Origin: Nostoc sp. NMS2
Lineage (GTDB): Bacteria > Cyanobacteriota > Cyanobacteriia > Cyanobacteriales > Nostocaceae
Length of the DNA stretch: 64,000 nt
Assembly: GCF_017115105.1 (NCBI RefSeq)
Contig: NZ_JABXKH010000178.1
Coordinates: 111,010-175,009 of the forward strand
Reading direction: 5' to 3'
The translations under genes were made by a program, and so were the position numbers. Positions 51,302 to 58,618 of this stretch are shown piece after piece. Numbering within the stretch: the first letter of the stretch is position 1; each line of letters opens with the position of its first letter. Under the pieces are notes generated by a model, which worked only from the letters and a program-made list of their open reading frames with translations, searched no databases and was not told the DNA's origin.

Positions 51302-52354
51302 ATGTCTCAAAAAAACGAAACACTTACTCTTTTCTTAGCCGTTGTCGCCACCATTGGTTTAATCTTTGGTGGTCTATGGTTTCTTATGGAACGGTGGGCG
51401 CAATTAAATGGAACTGTTCCTAAATCTTCGGAGACTGCTAACACTGCTAATACAAGTAATCCCATAAATCAGTTTGTCAACAGATGTAACGTGCCCAACC
51501 TCCTAGAAGGAACATTCAACTATGGTGGTAGCACAACTTGGGCACCCATTCGTAAAGACGTAGACTCCGTACTAGAAAGCCAGTGCCCCCGGTTTATTTT
51601 ACGTTACACTCAACCTCCATCAGGTAAAGCAGGATCTGGAACTGGTATTAGGATGTTGATAGACAACCAACTAGCTTTTTCTCAATCTTCTCGTTCAGTA
51701 AAGGCTGAAGAAAATGCCGAAGCCCAACAAAAAGGATTTAGTTTAAAAGAAATTCCAGTGGCGATTGATGGAATTGCGATCGCTGTCAACCACGATCTCA
51801 ACATCCCTGGTCTAACTGTCGCCCAACTCAAAGACATCTACACGGGCAAAATCACTAATTGGCAACAGGTGGGTGGGCCAAATTTACCAATTAAAGTTTA
51901 CTCTCGTAGCGAAGAAGCTGGGGGTACAGTGGAATTTTTTGTCGAAAATATTCTAAATAAAGAAAAGTTTACTGCCAATATAAGTTATGTTGACACGACC
52001 ACTGAAGCAGTCCGAAAAGTAGCTGCAAATCCTGGGGGAATTTACTATGCTTCTGCCCCAGAGATTGTACCTCAATGTATTATTAAATCCCTACCACTGG
52101 GACGCACAAGTAGCCAATTAGTGCCTCCTTACCAACAACCGGTTGTACCTCCATCTCAATGTCCCAATAAACGTAATCAATTGAATAGTCAGGCGTTTCG
52201 TAGTGGAGACTATGCAATAACCCGCAATTTATTTGTAATTGTTAAACAGAATGGTCAAACAGATCAGCAAGCTGGCGAAGCTTATGCAAATTGGCTACTG
52301 ACACCTCAGACTCAAGACCTGATCGAAAAGGCTGGATTTGTCAGAATTAAATGA
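51302..52354 (+). CDS. PstS-like substrate-binding protein, membrane-anchored (paralogue 1)
   Basis: A 350-residue periplasmic binding protein held by an N-terminal helix (FLAVVATIGLIFGGLWFL) rather than a cleaved signal. The type II binding fold has the PstS-like ligand loops FNYGGSTTWAPIR, SGTGIRMLID and AFSQSSR, then VAIDGIAIAVN, LKDIYTGKITNWQQVGGPN and GGTVEFFVE. The ligand is probably phosphate or a related oxyanion, but no ABC transporter genes are present. Four extra Cys could form disulphides. It lies 27 bp after the kinase gene. The N-terminus MSQKNETLTLF nearly matches that of paralogue 2 at 52964. Confidence 0.85.
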   Translation: MSQKNETLTLFLAVVATIGLIFGGLWFLMERWAQLNGTVPKSSETANTANTSNPINQFVNRCNVPNLLEGTFNYGGSTTWAPIRKDVDSVLESQCPRFILRYTQPPSGKAGSGTGIRMLIDNQLAFSQSSRSVKAEENAEAQQKGFSLKEIPVAIDGIAIAVNHDLNIPGLTVAQLKDIYTGKITNWQQVGGPNLPIKVYSRSEEAGGTVEFFVENILNKEKFTANISYVDTTTEAVRKVAANPGGIYYASAPEIVPQCIIKSLPLGRTSSQLVPPYQQPVVPPSQCPNKRNQLNSQAFRSGDYAITRNLFVIVKQNGQTDQQAGEAYANWLLTPQTQDLIEKAGFVRIK

Positions 52355-52963
52355 TCAAAGGTGCAACTGAATTCTGACTTCTGTTAAGGCAGTCCCGATG
52401 AAACAAGTTTCAAAAGCCTTGCATGAAAGTGGGACTAGGGACTGGGATTTTTACTTAGCACGGGTTAAACGCCCTGCTACCGCTAACAGCACTCAGCACT
52501 TTCAAGTCAGGAGGTAGTTCTTGCTGGAGGCTCACTTGGAGTAAATCAGTAGTGGATTCGACCTCGGATGATTTAGAGCCACTGAAGGAGAGTTCAGTGT
52601 TCTTGTCTTAAACTCAAGACCCTTCTGGTCGCGGTACTTGAGAGAGTGCAGTTTTCCTCTCTCGTGAACTGCCTTCCTCGATATAAAAATTAAAAATTAA
52701 CCAATAGTTAACCTAAAAAAGCTGTCAAGATGAGAAATTGAGCTTTATAGGGAAAAATATTAGTGCCAACTAACAATTTATTCCTTGTAGAGAAGTAACA
52801 AATAATTCAAAGGAAATTTACTATAGCCCGAACCGTAAAGTAATTAGAAGTTAGGATTTGTCATAATTCACTAACAAAATACCCGTCCTTCAAATACAAT
52901 CTCAAGTAGCAAGTACCTATCAAGTTAAGCACTTGTATTGAATGGACGCGCGGGTAATTTACT
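52355..52963. other. 609-bp gap between the two PstS-like genes, possible structured RNA
   Basis: It starts with a terminator-like stem CAGTCCC (52390-52396)/GGGACTG (52438-52444) followed by GGATTTTT. From about 52480 to 52690 the sequence is more GC-rich than its surroundings and has several short stems, for example CTCAAG/CTTGAG at 52613-52645 and AGAGAG/CTCTCT at 52645-52670. The rest is AT-rich. It contains no ORF. It could be the leader of the second gene or an independent RNA. Confidence 0.35.
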
Positions 52964-54010
52964 ATGTCTCAAAAAAATGAAACAACTATTCTTGCTTTAT
53001 CCATCCTAATCACAGCCGGGTTAATAGCTGGCGGTTTTTGGTGGTTTAGTAGAAAGTCTAGTGTTGACCTAAATGCAATTAATTCTGGTAGCACCAAAAC
53101 GCCCCAGGCTGTATCAGAACAACCTAGTGGCAAGACTTTCGCCTCAATACAAGATGTTCCTACAGGATTATTCAATTACGGAGGCAGTACATCTTGGGCA
53201 CCGATTCGACTGGTAGTTGATCCAGCAATTCAAGCGGCGCGACCAGAGTTTCGGCTGCGTTATGTAGAACCCAGCAATGCATCTCCTGGTTCTGGTACTG
53301 GCATCCAATCACTGATAGACGGTCAACTAGCCTTTGCCCAGTCTTCTCGACCAGTTCTCGATCAAGAATTAAGCCGTGCCCAGCAGCGTGGATTCAGTTT
53401 GAAACAAATTCCTGTAGCTATTGATGGTTTAGCAGTCGCAGTTAACCCCAACCTTAACGTCCCAGGAATAACGATAGACCAATTAAAGTCAATTTACACA
53501 GGCAAAATCAATAATTGGAGCCAGGTGGGTGGCCCCAATATCCCGATTAAGCCCTATTCTCGCCGCCTTGCTGATGGCGGTACTGTAGAACTTTTTGTCC
53601 AAGACATCTTAGGTGGTCAAGCTTTCAGCCCTAATGTGGAATTTATCTCCACAACCACCCAAGCCTTGCAAAAATTGGCTGGTAGTTCTGGTGGTATCTA
53701 CTACGCTTCTGCCCCAGAGGTGATTCCTCAATGCTCAATCAAACCCTTACCGTTGGGGCGAACGCAAGGGCAATATATTGCTCCTTACCAAGAAACATTT
53801 GTCCTCCCGTCTGAATGTCCTGGTAAACGGAACAAATTGAACATTGAGGCTTTCCAGTCAGGAAAATACCCGATTACTCGCAATCTGTTTGTGGTGGTCA
53901 AACAGAATGGTCAGACTGAGCAGCAAGCAGGTGTCGCTTACGCCAACTTACTGCTGACCGAGCAGGGACAGGAAATGATTACCCAAGCTGGGTTTGTCAA
54001 AATTCGCTGA
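52964..54010 (+). CDS. PstS-like substrate-binding protein, membrane-anchored (paralogue 2)
   Basis: A 348-residue paralogue of the preceding binding protein, with the same layout: MSQKNETTILALSILITAGL as N-terminal anchor, FNYGGSTSWAPIR, SGTGIQSLIDGQLAFAQSSR, VAIDGLAVAVNPN, LKSIYTGKINNWSQVGGPN, GGTVELFVQ and an end VAYANLLLTEQGQEMITQAG. It is clearly a duplication of paralogue 1, although separated from it by 609 bp. The ligand loops are conserved, so both probably bind the same kind of oxyanion. A hairpin (54031-54055) follows its stop. Confidence 0.85.
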   Translation: MSQKNETTILALSILITAGLIAGGFWWFSRKSSVDLNAINSGSTKTPQAVSEQPSGKTFASIQDVPTGLFNYGGSTSWAPIRLVVDPAIQAARPEFRLRYVEPSNASPGSGTGIQSLIDGQLAFAQSSRPVLDQELSRAQQRGFSLKQIPVAIDGLAVAVNPNLNVPGITIDQLKSIYTGKINNWSQVGGPNIPIKPYSRRLADGGTVELFVQDILGGQAFSPNVEFISTTTQALQKLAGSSGGIYYASAPEVIPQCSIKPLPLGRTQGQYIAPYQETFVLPSECPGKRNKLNIEAFQSGKYPITRNLFVVVKQNGQTEQQAGVAYANLLLTEQGQEMITQAGFVKIR

Positions 54011-54030
54011 CACCTGGGATTGCACTCAGG

Positions 54031-54055
54031 CAGAGTGGCGGAAATCGCCGCTCTG
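54031..54055. terminator. Hairpin between convergent genes
   Basis: CAGAGTGGCG (54031-54040) pairs with CGCCGCTCTG (54046-54055) around GAAAT, with one mismatch. It occupies the 54-bp gap between the PstS-like gene and the convergent Crp/Fnr gene and probably terminates both. There is no long T-run. Confidence 0.55.
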
Positions 54056-54064
54056 AACTCTGCC

Positions 54065-54784
54065 TTAACCAGCTCTATTAATCGATTCTGCTGGCAAACA
54101 AATTAAATTATCCCCTTGGGTGAGGATTAAGCCGCGTTGACGCAGCTTACCCATCAAGCGGGTGACGGTGACACGGGTCGAACCAATCGCGCTACCAATT
54201 TGGGCATGGGTGAGGGGAAAGGGCAGACAATAGCCGCGAATCACATCAGGATCGGTGTCGCTCATTGCTGGCTCTCCATATTCCTCAATTAACAATGTGA
54301 GAAATCCCAAGAGTCGATCAATTGTACGGCGTTGTCCCAAGGCACTCAGCCACAGCAGCTTACGCTGGTGCTGATACCTAAAGGCATCCATAACTTCACG
54401 CCGGAAGTGAGGCCAGTTGTCTAGGTCATGCCAGTACATCCATAGCACCGCAGTTTGGTCAACATGGGCGTAAGCCTGGAGTGTAAATGGCGACTGAGCA
54501 ACAATTTCAAATGGTTGTCCCGCTCCTACAAAACCCAAGAACGCTTCTTCTGGGGTTCTGTTGATTCGTCGAGACGTTAGCTGACTAGCTGTCGCACTAA
54601 CTTGGGCGGTTCCTACCATGCGGATCGCACCCCTTTGCACCAAATATAGCAATCCAGGCCGGGCTGGAATGCGCTCATCTTTGCTAAAGGTACGGCATCG
54701 ATAGTGTTCTTGAGCCCAGTCAAGAATTCGTTGCCAAGTTAAAAAAGGCCGTGATGCCTCAGAAAAGGAGGATGGAGATTGCAT
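54065..54784 (-). CDS. Crp/Fnr-family transcription regulator
   Basis: A 239-residue regulator from the ATG at 54784. The N-terminal cyclic-nucleotide-binding-like beta roll is present (ERIPARPGLLYLVQRGAIRM, FLGFVGAGQPFEIV), but the Arg/Ser phosphate cassette of cAMP receptors is not evident. The dimer helix is HQRKLLWLSALGQRRTIDRL, and the winged HTH is LPFPLTHAQIGSAIGSTRVT with recognition helix TRVTVTRLMGKLRQRG. A TTG at 54892 would add 36 residues. A GTA-N8-TAC box and a TATAAC element lie upstream (54925-54964), so it may be under NtcA. Target genes are unknown. Confidence 0.85.
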   Translation of the reverse strand: MQSPSSFSEASRPFLTWQRILDWAQEHYRCRTFSKDERIPARPGLLYLVQRGAIRMVGTAQVSATASQLTSRRINRTPEEAFLGFVGAGQPFEIVAQSPFTLQAYAHVDQTAVLWMYWHDLDNWPHFRREVMDAFRYQHQRKLLWLSALGQRRTIDRLLGFLTLLIEEYGEPAMSDTDPDVIRGYCLPFPLTHAQIGSAIGSTRVTVTRLMGKLRQRGLILTQGDNLICLPAESINRAG

Positions 54785-55095
54785 AGGTAACAAAGAGCGT
54801 TCGGCTGAAGACAAAGACGTGATCAAAAGGTGCAAGGAGTGTCTTTGTGTTGACGAGGCAGGCTTAACGCCTAACAGCGCCAGCCAATCCAAAGAATAGA
54901 AAGCAAATTACTCTCTATTCTTTTGTTATACTTCCTACTGTACAATGATGGTAGTAAAGTTTACTTACTATTCATCGATTATTCATCAAATTTTATCCTC
55001 TTCTCATTTTTCTTCATCTAAATTAAATTTATACCGTAAGATAGATGACAGAAAAGTAACAAATATATCTTACATGACTGTTTAAATAATATTAC
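54785..55095. other. Divergent gap between the Crp/Fnr and DALR genes
   Basis: It contains the NtcA-type box at 54951-54964. From 54965 to 55095 the sequence is AT-rich and without other signals. The first 108 bp could instead be coding if the TTG start of the regulator is used. Confidence 0.45.
54925..54964 (-). promoter_or_regulatory. NtcA-type box with -10 element
   Basis: GTA-N8-TAC at 54951-54964 (palindromic ends, so it reads on both strands), followed on the minus strand after 20 bases by TATAAC (54930-54925). Box and spacing resemble NtcA-activated promoters. It faces the Crp/Fnr gene. Confidence 0.45.
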
Positions 55096-56043
55096 GTGTA
55101 TTACAAATTACCAGTTAGCAAATATAGGTCAATCAAGCAGTTATTGCATAGTTATTTAATAAAAACACTAAGCATTGATACTTATAAAGCAGAAAACGTA
55201 GGCATAGAAGATAAAAAAATTCCTCTACATAAAGATAGAGATGAAAATAGAGTTTTATATACCTCAAGTGTGTCCCTGCAACTGTCAAAATCTCAGAATT
55301 GGAAAACTATGCAGCTTGCCAGTGCGATCGCATCTGATTTATCAAGGATTTGTGGTGACGTTTTTAGCATCCAAATTGTTCCTCCTGGCTGGATACATTT
55401 TGAATTGACTGACACGGCTTTAGCGACTTGGTTACAAAGCCTCGTAGTTGGGAGTTTGGGGGAAGATGGGGAGGAAGGGAGCAGGGAGCAAGGAGCAGGG
55501 GGGAAAGAGGTAATTTTTAATTCTCCCCCTTGCCCCCTGCCCCCTGCCCCTCTGCCTTTTGTGCCCAATCCCCAATCCCCAATCCCCAATTCACTATTTG
55601 CTGTTCAGCACGCCCATGCACGTTGCTGTTCGCTGGTATTGCTGGCTCATCGAGAGGGATTGATTAAACTTAGAGAACCAGTTCCAAATATTAGTCCAGC
55701 TTTTTGGAATGTTATCTCCCCTAAACCTTTACCTTGGCTTAATTGTGACGGAACACTACGGCTAAATCATCCAGATGAGCGTCATCTGATTGCCGAGTTA
55801 ATACAAGTGGTAGACAACATAGAGTGCCCTGATATTAACGGTTCTGTGAAATGGGAAAAAGTAGCGCTGAATTTGAGTCAAGCTTTTGAAAACTTCTGGT
55901 GTAACTGCCGGATTTGGGGTGAGGTGAAAATTAGATCGCCAGAGTTAACACAAGCCAGACTCGGATTACTTATGGCTACTCAGTCAGTATTAAGATACGT
56001 ACTAGAGAAAAACTTGGGTGTTTTTGCGCCCTTGGAGTTATAA
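55096..56043 (+). CDS. DALR anticodon-binding-domain protein (ArgRS-like paralogue)
   Basis: A 315-residue protein. The C-terminal half has the helical DALR domain of arginyl-tRNA synthetase: SLFAVQHAHARCCSLVLLAH, LIAELIQVVDNIE, FENFWCNCRIWGEV and RLGLLMATQSVLRYVLEKNL. The N-terminal part resembles the additional synthetase domain (LASAIASDLSRICGD, PPGWIHFELTD). The catalytic HIGH/KMSKS core is absent, so it cannot charge tRNA; a tRNA-binding role is inferred. Residues ~118-167 (EDGEEGSREQGAGG... PPCPLPPAPLPFVPN) are translated from an inserted intergenic-type repeat, yet the frame is kept. The start is GTG. Confidence 0.75.
   Translation: MYYKLPVSKYRSIKQLLHSYLIKTLSIDTYKAENVGIEDKKIPLHKDRDENRVLYTSSVSLQLSKSQNWKTMQLASAIASDLSRICGDVFSIQIVPPGWIHFELTDTALATWLQSLVVGSLGEDGEEGSREQGAGGKEVIFNSPPCPLPPAPLPFVPNPQSPIPNSLFAVQHAHARCCSLVLLAHREGLIKLREPVPNISPAFWNVISPKPLPWLNCDGTLRLNHPDERHLIAELIQVVDNIECPDINGSVKWEKVALNLSQAFENFWCNCRIWGEVKIRSPELTQARLGLLMATQSVLRYVLEKNLGVFAPLEL
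55458..55600. repeat. Repeat insertion inside the DALR gene
   Basis: G-rich units (GGGAGCAGGGAGCAAGGAGCA) on the left and C-rich units (CCCCCTTGCCCCCTGCCCC) on the right form a foldback around AATTTTTAATT. CAATCCCCAATCCCCAATCC tandem repeats follow. This composition is normal in intergenic DNA here but sits within an open reading frame. Confidence 0.8.
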
Positions 56044-56097
56044 ATCGGTAATGTCGCTTAGGCAAAAATAAAAACTTTTATAATAGCTATTGACTCA

Positions 56098-56186
56098 ATG
56101 CATCACCTCGGCTACATTAGCAGGTGTGTGAGGAGCGAACCAGCTAGGGCACCGAGACGAAACACGGCCAGTCGTCGGTGTCCTTT
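56098..56186 (-). ncRNA. Candidate Yfr1-like small RNA
   Basis: On the minus strand a TATAAAT element (56201-56195 region) is followed by a stem GGACACCGACGA/TCGTCTCGGTGCC (56183-56172 and 56160-56148), an unpaired stretch containing CTCCTCACACACC (about 56135-56123), and a second stem CACCTGCTA/TAGC-cg-AGGTG ending near 56104. The unpaired 13-mer matches the core I recall for the cyanobacterial RNA Yfr1 (ACUCCUCACACACC), which also sits between two stem-loops. Against this, no T-run directly follows the second stem; TTTTTATTTTT comes about 35 bases later. Confidence 0.42.
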
Positions 56187-56223
56187 CTGATTTATAGGGT
56201 TTAGGCTTGAAAAAGTGTCCTCA

Positions 56224-57093
56224 TTACAGCAAAAATTTTTCAATTGCTACTGCTGCTCCGTCTTCCTCTACACTAGGAGCTACCCACCGCGCGATCGCTT
56301 GGACTCCTTTAGGTGCGTTGCCCATAGCTACACCAAGTCCAACAGACTCCAGCATTTCTACATCATTGAAGTTATCACCAATTGCCATAACGTTGGCTAT
56401 CTGTAATCCCAACAATTCTTCGGCTAGGTAACGTACAGCAGTCCCCTTATTCACAGAGGCGTTAGTTGCTTCAAAAAAGGTAGCAACAGATGTTGTGAGA
56501 TAAAGTTCAGCAGGTGTATATTGGCGGCGCAAATTCCCCAATAACTGATCGATTAAATCTGTGTCATCAGACAAAGCGAGAATTTTTGTCGGTTCATTTG
56601 TTAAGGTTTGGCGCAAATCACCAACGGGAATCGGGGTAATACCAGAACGTTCTGCATAAATTTGGGTTTCTCTGGTTAACTCACGGACGTATAGTTGATC
56701 GTTGATGTAGAAATGGACAGATAGGAGCGATCGCAACTCAGGCTGTTCAAAATGGTCGATTAGCTGGTGGGCCATTTCCCTGGAAACAGCCCAATGGCGA
56801 TGAATTTTTTGAGTAATTGGATCTTGAATCCAGGCTCCCTGATAAGCCATTAATGGGAGTGTAGAGCCGATTTCGTGGTGAAAGCGCAAGGCTGAACGAT
56901 ACATCCTACCTGTAGCGATCGCCACTGGAATTCCTCGTGCTTGCGCTGCCACAATAGCTTGCTTGACACCTGCGCTGATGGTGTTGGAATGTCCTGCGAT
57001 CGTGCCGTCTATATCCAAAACTAGTAGTTTAATGTCTTTTGCAGCAGTCTGATGATCGCTAGATGCCAAATGGGTAGCAGATGCTTTCTGCAT
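56224..57093 (-). CDS. Cof-type HAD hydrolase
   Basis: A 289-residue phosphatase of the HAD superfamily, Cof (IIB) subgroup, probably acting on sugar phosphates or nucleotide-like phosphates in the cytoplasm. Motif I is LVLDIDGTI with the nucleophile Asp, motif II AIATGRMYRSA, the Lys of motif III is in NKGTAVRYLAEE, and motif IV is AIGDNFNDVEML with GVAMGNAPKGVQ after it. The cap domain between motifs II and III has the usual length. The substrate is not predictable. The candidate small RNA follows its stop. Confidence 0.92.
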   Translation of the reverse strand: MQKASATHLASSDHQTAAKDIKLLVLDIDGTIAGHSNTISAGVKQAIVAAQARGIPVAIATGRMYRSALRFHHEIGSTLPLMAYQGAWIQDPITQKIHRHWAVSREMAHQLIDHFEQPELRSLLSVHFYINDQLYVRELTRETQIYAERSGITPIPVGDLRQTLTNEPTKILALSDDTDLIDQLLGNLRRQYTPAELYLTTSVATFFEATNASVNKGTAVRYLAEELLGLQIANVMAIGDNFNDVEMLESVGLGVAMGNAPKGVQAIARWVAPSVEEDGAAVAIEKFLL

Positions 57094-57277
57094 AATTTCC
57101 TAGATTTTAAGTTCCAGTAAGAGGTTAACAGGCTCTAGCCGCCAGTGGGGAGTATTAGCAAAAATTGGGTTCTCTAGTCAACCTAATTTTTATAACATGA
57201 GGATGCTGAATCACACGATTTTAGATTGTTATAGTATTTTTTAAATATTGTTCAAAATTCTGGATAATAATCACAAC

Positions 57278-57311
57278 AAAAACCCCGATTCTCGAAAAAA
57301 TCGGGGTTTTT
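57278..57311 (-). terminator. Terminator of the PEP-CTERM gene
   Basis: AAAAACCCCGATT and AATCGGGGTTTTT (57278-57290 and 57299-57311) pair perfectly around an eight-base loop, with flanking A and T runs. It lies 61 bp past the stop of the PEP-CTERM gene. Confidence 0.88.
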
Positions 57312-57371
57312 CATTTAAATTAGAGAGCCTGACGAATAGATAGATGGGAAAAATAACCTATTCAAGAAAGT

Positions 57372-58079
57372 TTATGAATTTGACCCCTTGATCCAGCTTT
57401 TTTTGCGCTGTGACAACAGACAAAGCCCAGCAATTAAACCAACTCCAAGTGTGGCAGAGGGTTCAGGTACAGATTTAACATCATTGTAATTATAAGTTAC
57501 TTTGATACCTGCTTTAGCATAAGTATCAATATAAGAGTTCATGTTACCCGATCCTGTAACTGCTGAGGTGGCTGAAGCTGAGAACAAAAAGTCTATGTTG
57601 CCATTACCAATGAAAGATTGCAAGAATTGGGTATTAGTGAAAGACTGAGTACCAGATTGTGTGGCAGTTAAGTTAGAAATAGTTTTTCCAGAGGTGCCAC
57701 TATAATCAGTGATGCCGTCATATTTAGCAACTTGATAACTGGAAATATATTCGGGATTGAGCGCCAATAAAGACTGATTATTGAGTTGTAAGCTCAATTC
57801 ACTGCCAAGAGTTACTGTTGTTGAAGTCGGGCTTTTACTTCTGTTTTCAAAACCTGCATTTCCAAGTATATCTCCAGTAAATTCTATTGTTACACCTTGG
57901 AGTGTACCTAGAGATGAATTAAATTTTTGGATGCTCAAAGGTGAATCAATGATATCTGTCAAATCGTAATTACTGGAACTAGTGTACGAGAGAGAAGCTG
58001 CATCAGCTGCGCCAGATGTTGCAACAATTCCTGCCAAAGTTGTTGCAGCAGCGAGAGTGTTCAATAATTTTGTTGTCAT
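57372..58079 (-). CDS. PEP-CTERM sorting-domain protein
   Basis: A 235-residue exported protein: signal peptide ending near GAADAAS, a Ser/Thr/Asn-rich mature domain with alternating beta-like segments (choice-of-anchor type: LGTLQGVTIEFTGDI, GSELSLQLNNQSLLALNP) and the C-terminal tripartite PEP-CTERM signal (SVPEPSATLG, a short helix, then SQRKKSW). Such proteins are processed by an exosortase and end up at the cell surface or in the extracellular matrix. A polysaccharide-related role is typical but unproven. The single gene ends in a clean terminator. Confidence 0.88.
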   Translation of the reverse strand: MTTKLLNTLAAATTLAGIVATSGAADAASLSYTSSSNYDLTDIIDSPLSIQKFNSSLGTLQGVTIEFTGDILGNAGFENRSKSPTSTTVTLGSELSLQLNNQSLLALNPEYISSYQVAKYDGITDYSGTSGKTISNLTATQSGTQSFTNTQFLQSFIGNGNIDFLFSASATSAVTGSGNMNSYIDTYAKAGIKVTYNYNDVKSVPEPSATLGVGLIAGLCLLSQRKKSWIKGSNS

Positions 58080-58618
58080 GATGAAAGATTTTTTCTAAAA
58101 CGAATCATTAGGGGATTACTAACCTATTTCTAACTCTGGAACTTTGCTTGTAGGCTTGATAAATACACGTAACTTTATGTAAAGCTTTTATATTCAAGTC
58201 CTTCGGAAATATACTTGTTGATTGGTACATATAAAGTTTTGTTAAGGAAAAGAGACTTTGATAGTGGTAGTCTTATGGCGAAATACTAAGCTAGTGTTTG
58301 TTGGTTCCTGAAAAGTAAGCTAGGTCTATCTAATTCAACATAAAACGCTCAGGAGTATAGATCCCCGACTTCTCGCCAGAAGTCGGGGATCTGATTGCTA
58401 TGTTGATACTCACGTACTTAATTAGGGTGGTATCCGTGGCAAAAGTTGGTTATACTGGGCTTCCGTACTAAAGCGGCAAATGCGTAGACATCATTATGTA
58501 TTAAATTATATACGATGTCATTTGGTACTCAAAATCGGTGCTATTGTCGCCAAAACCAAGCTGAACGAGCATCTGAAATTGCTAACTATGTGACAAAGCT
58601 TCTGGCTAAAATAGGGCT
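58080..58618. other. Divergent gap before polA
   Basis: This 539-bp region lies between the PEP-CTERM gene and polA. It holds a perfect 15-bp-arm hairpin at 58359-58392. The remaining sequence is AT-rich; no ORF or named element was seen. Confidence 0.45.
58359..58392. repeat. Perfect hairpin repeat AGATCCCCGACTTCT
   Basis: Arms 58359-58373 and 58378-58392 are exact complements around CGCC. A half copy (GATCCCCGACTT) occurs at 14364-14377, so it is a dispersed repeat rather than a polA-specific signal. Confidence 0.75.

Noticed and set aside
52355..52963. tRNA gene in the PstS-gene gap (GGATTCGACC resembles a T-arm)
   Set aside because: No acceptor stem or anticodon arm can be drawn around it.
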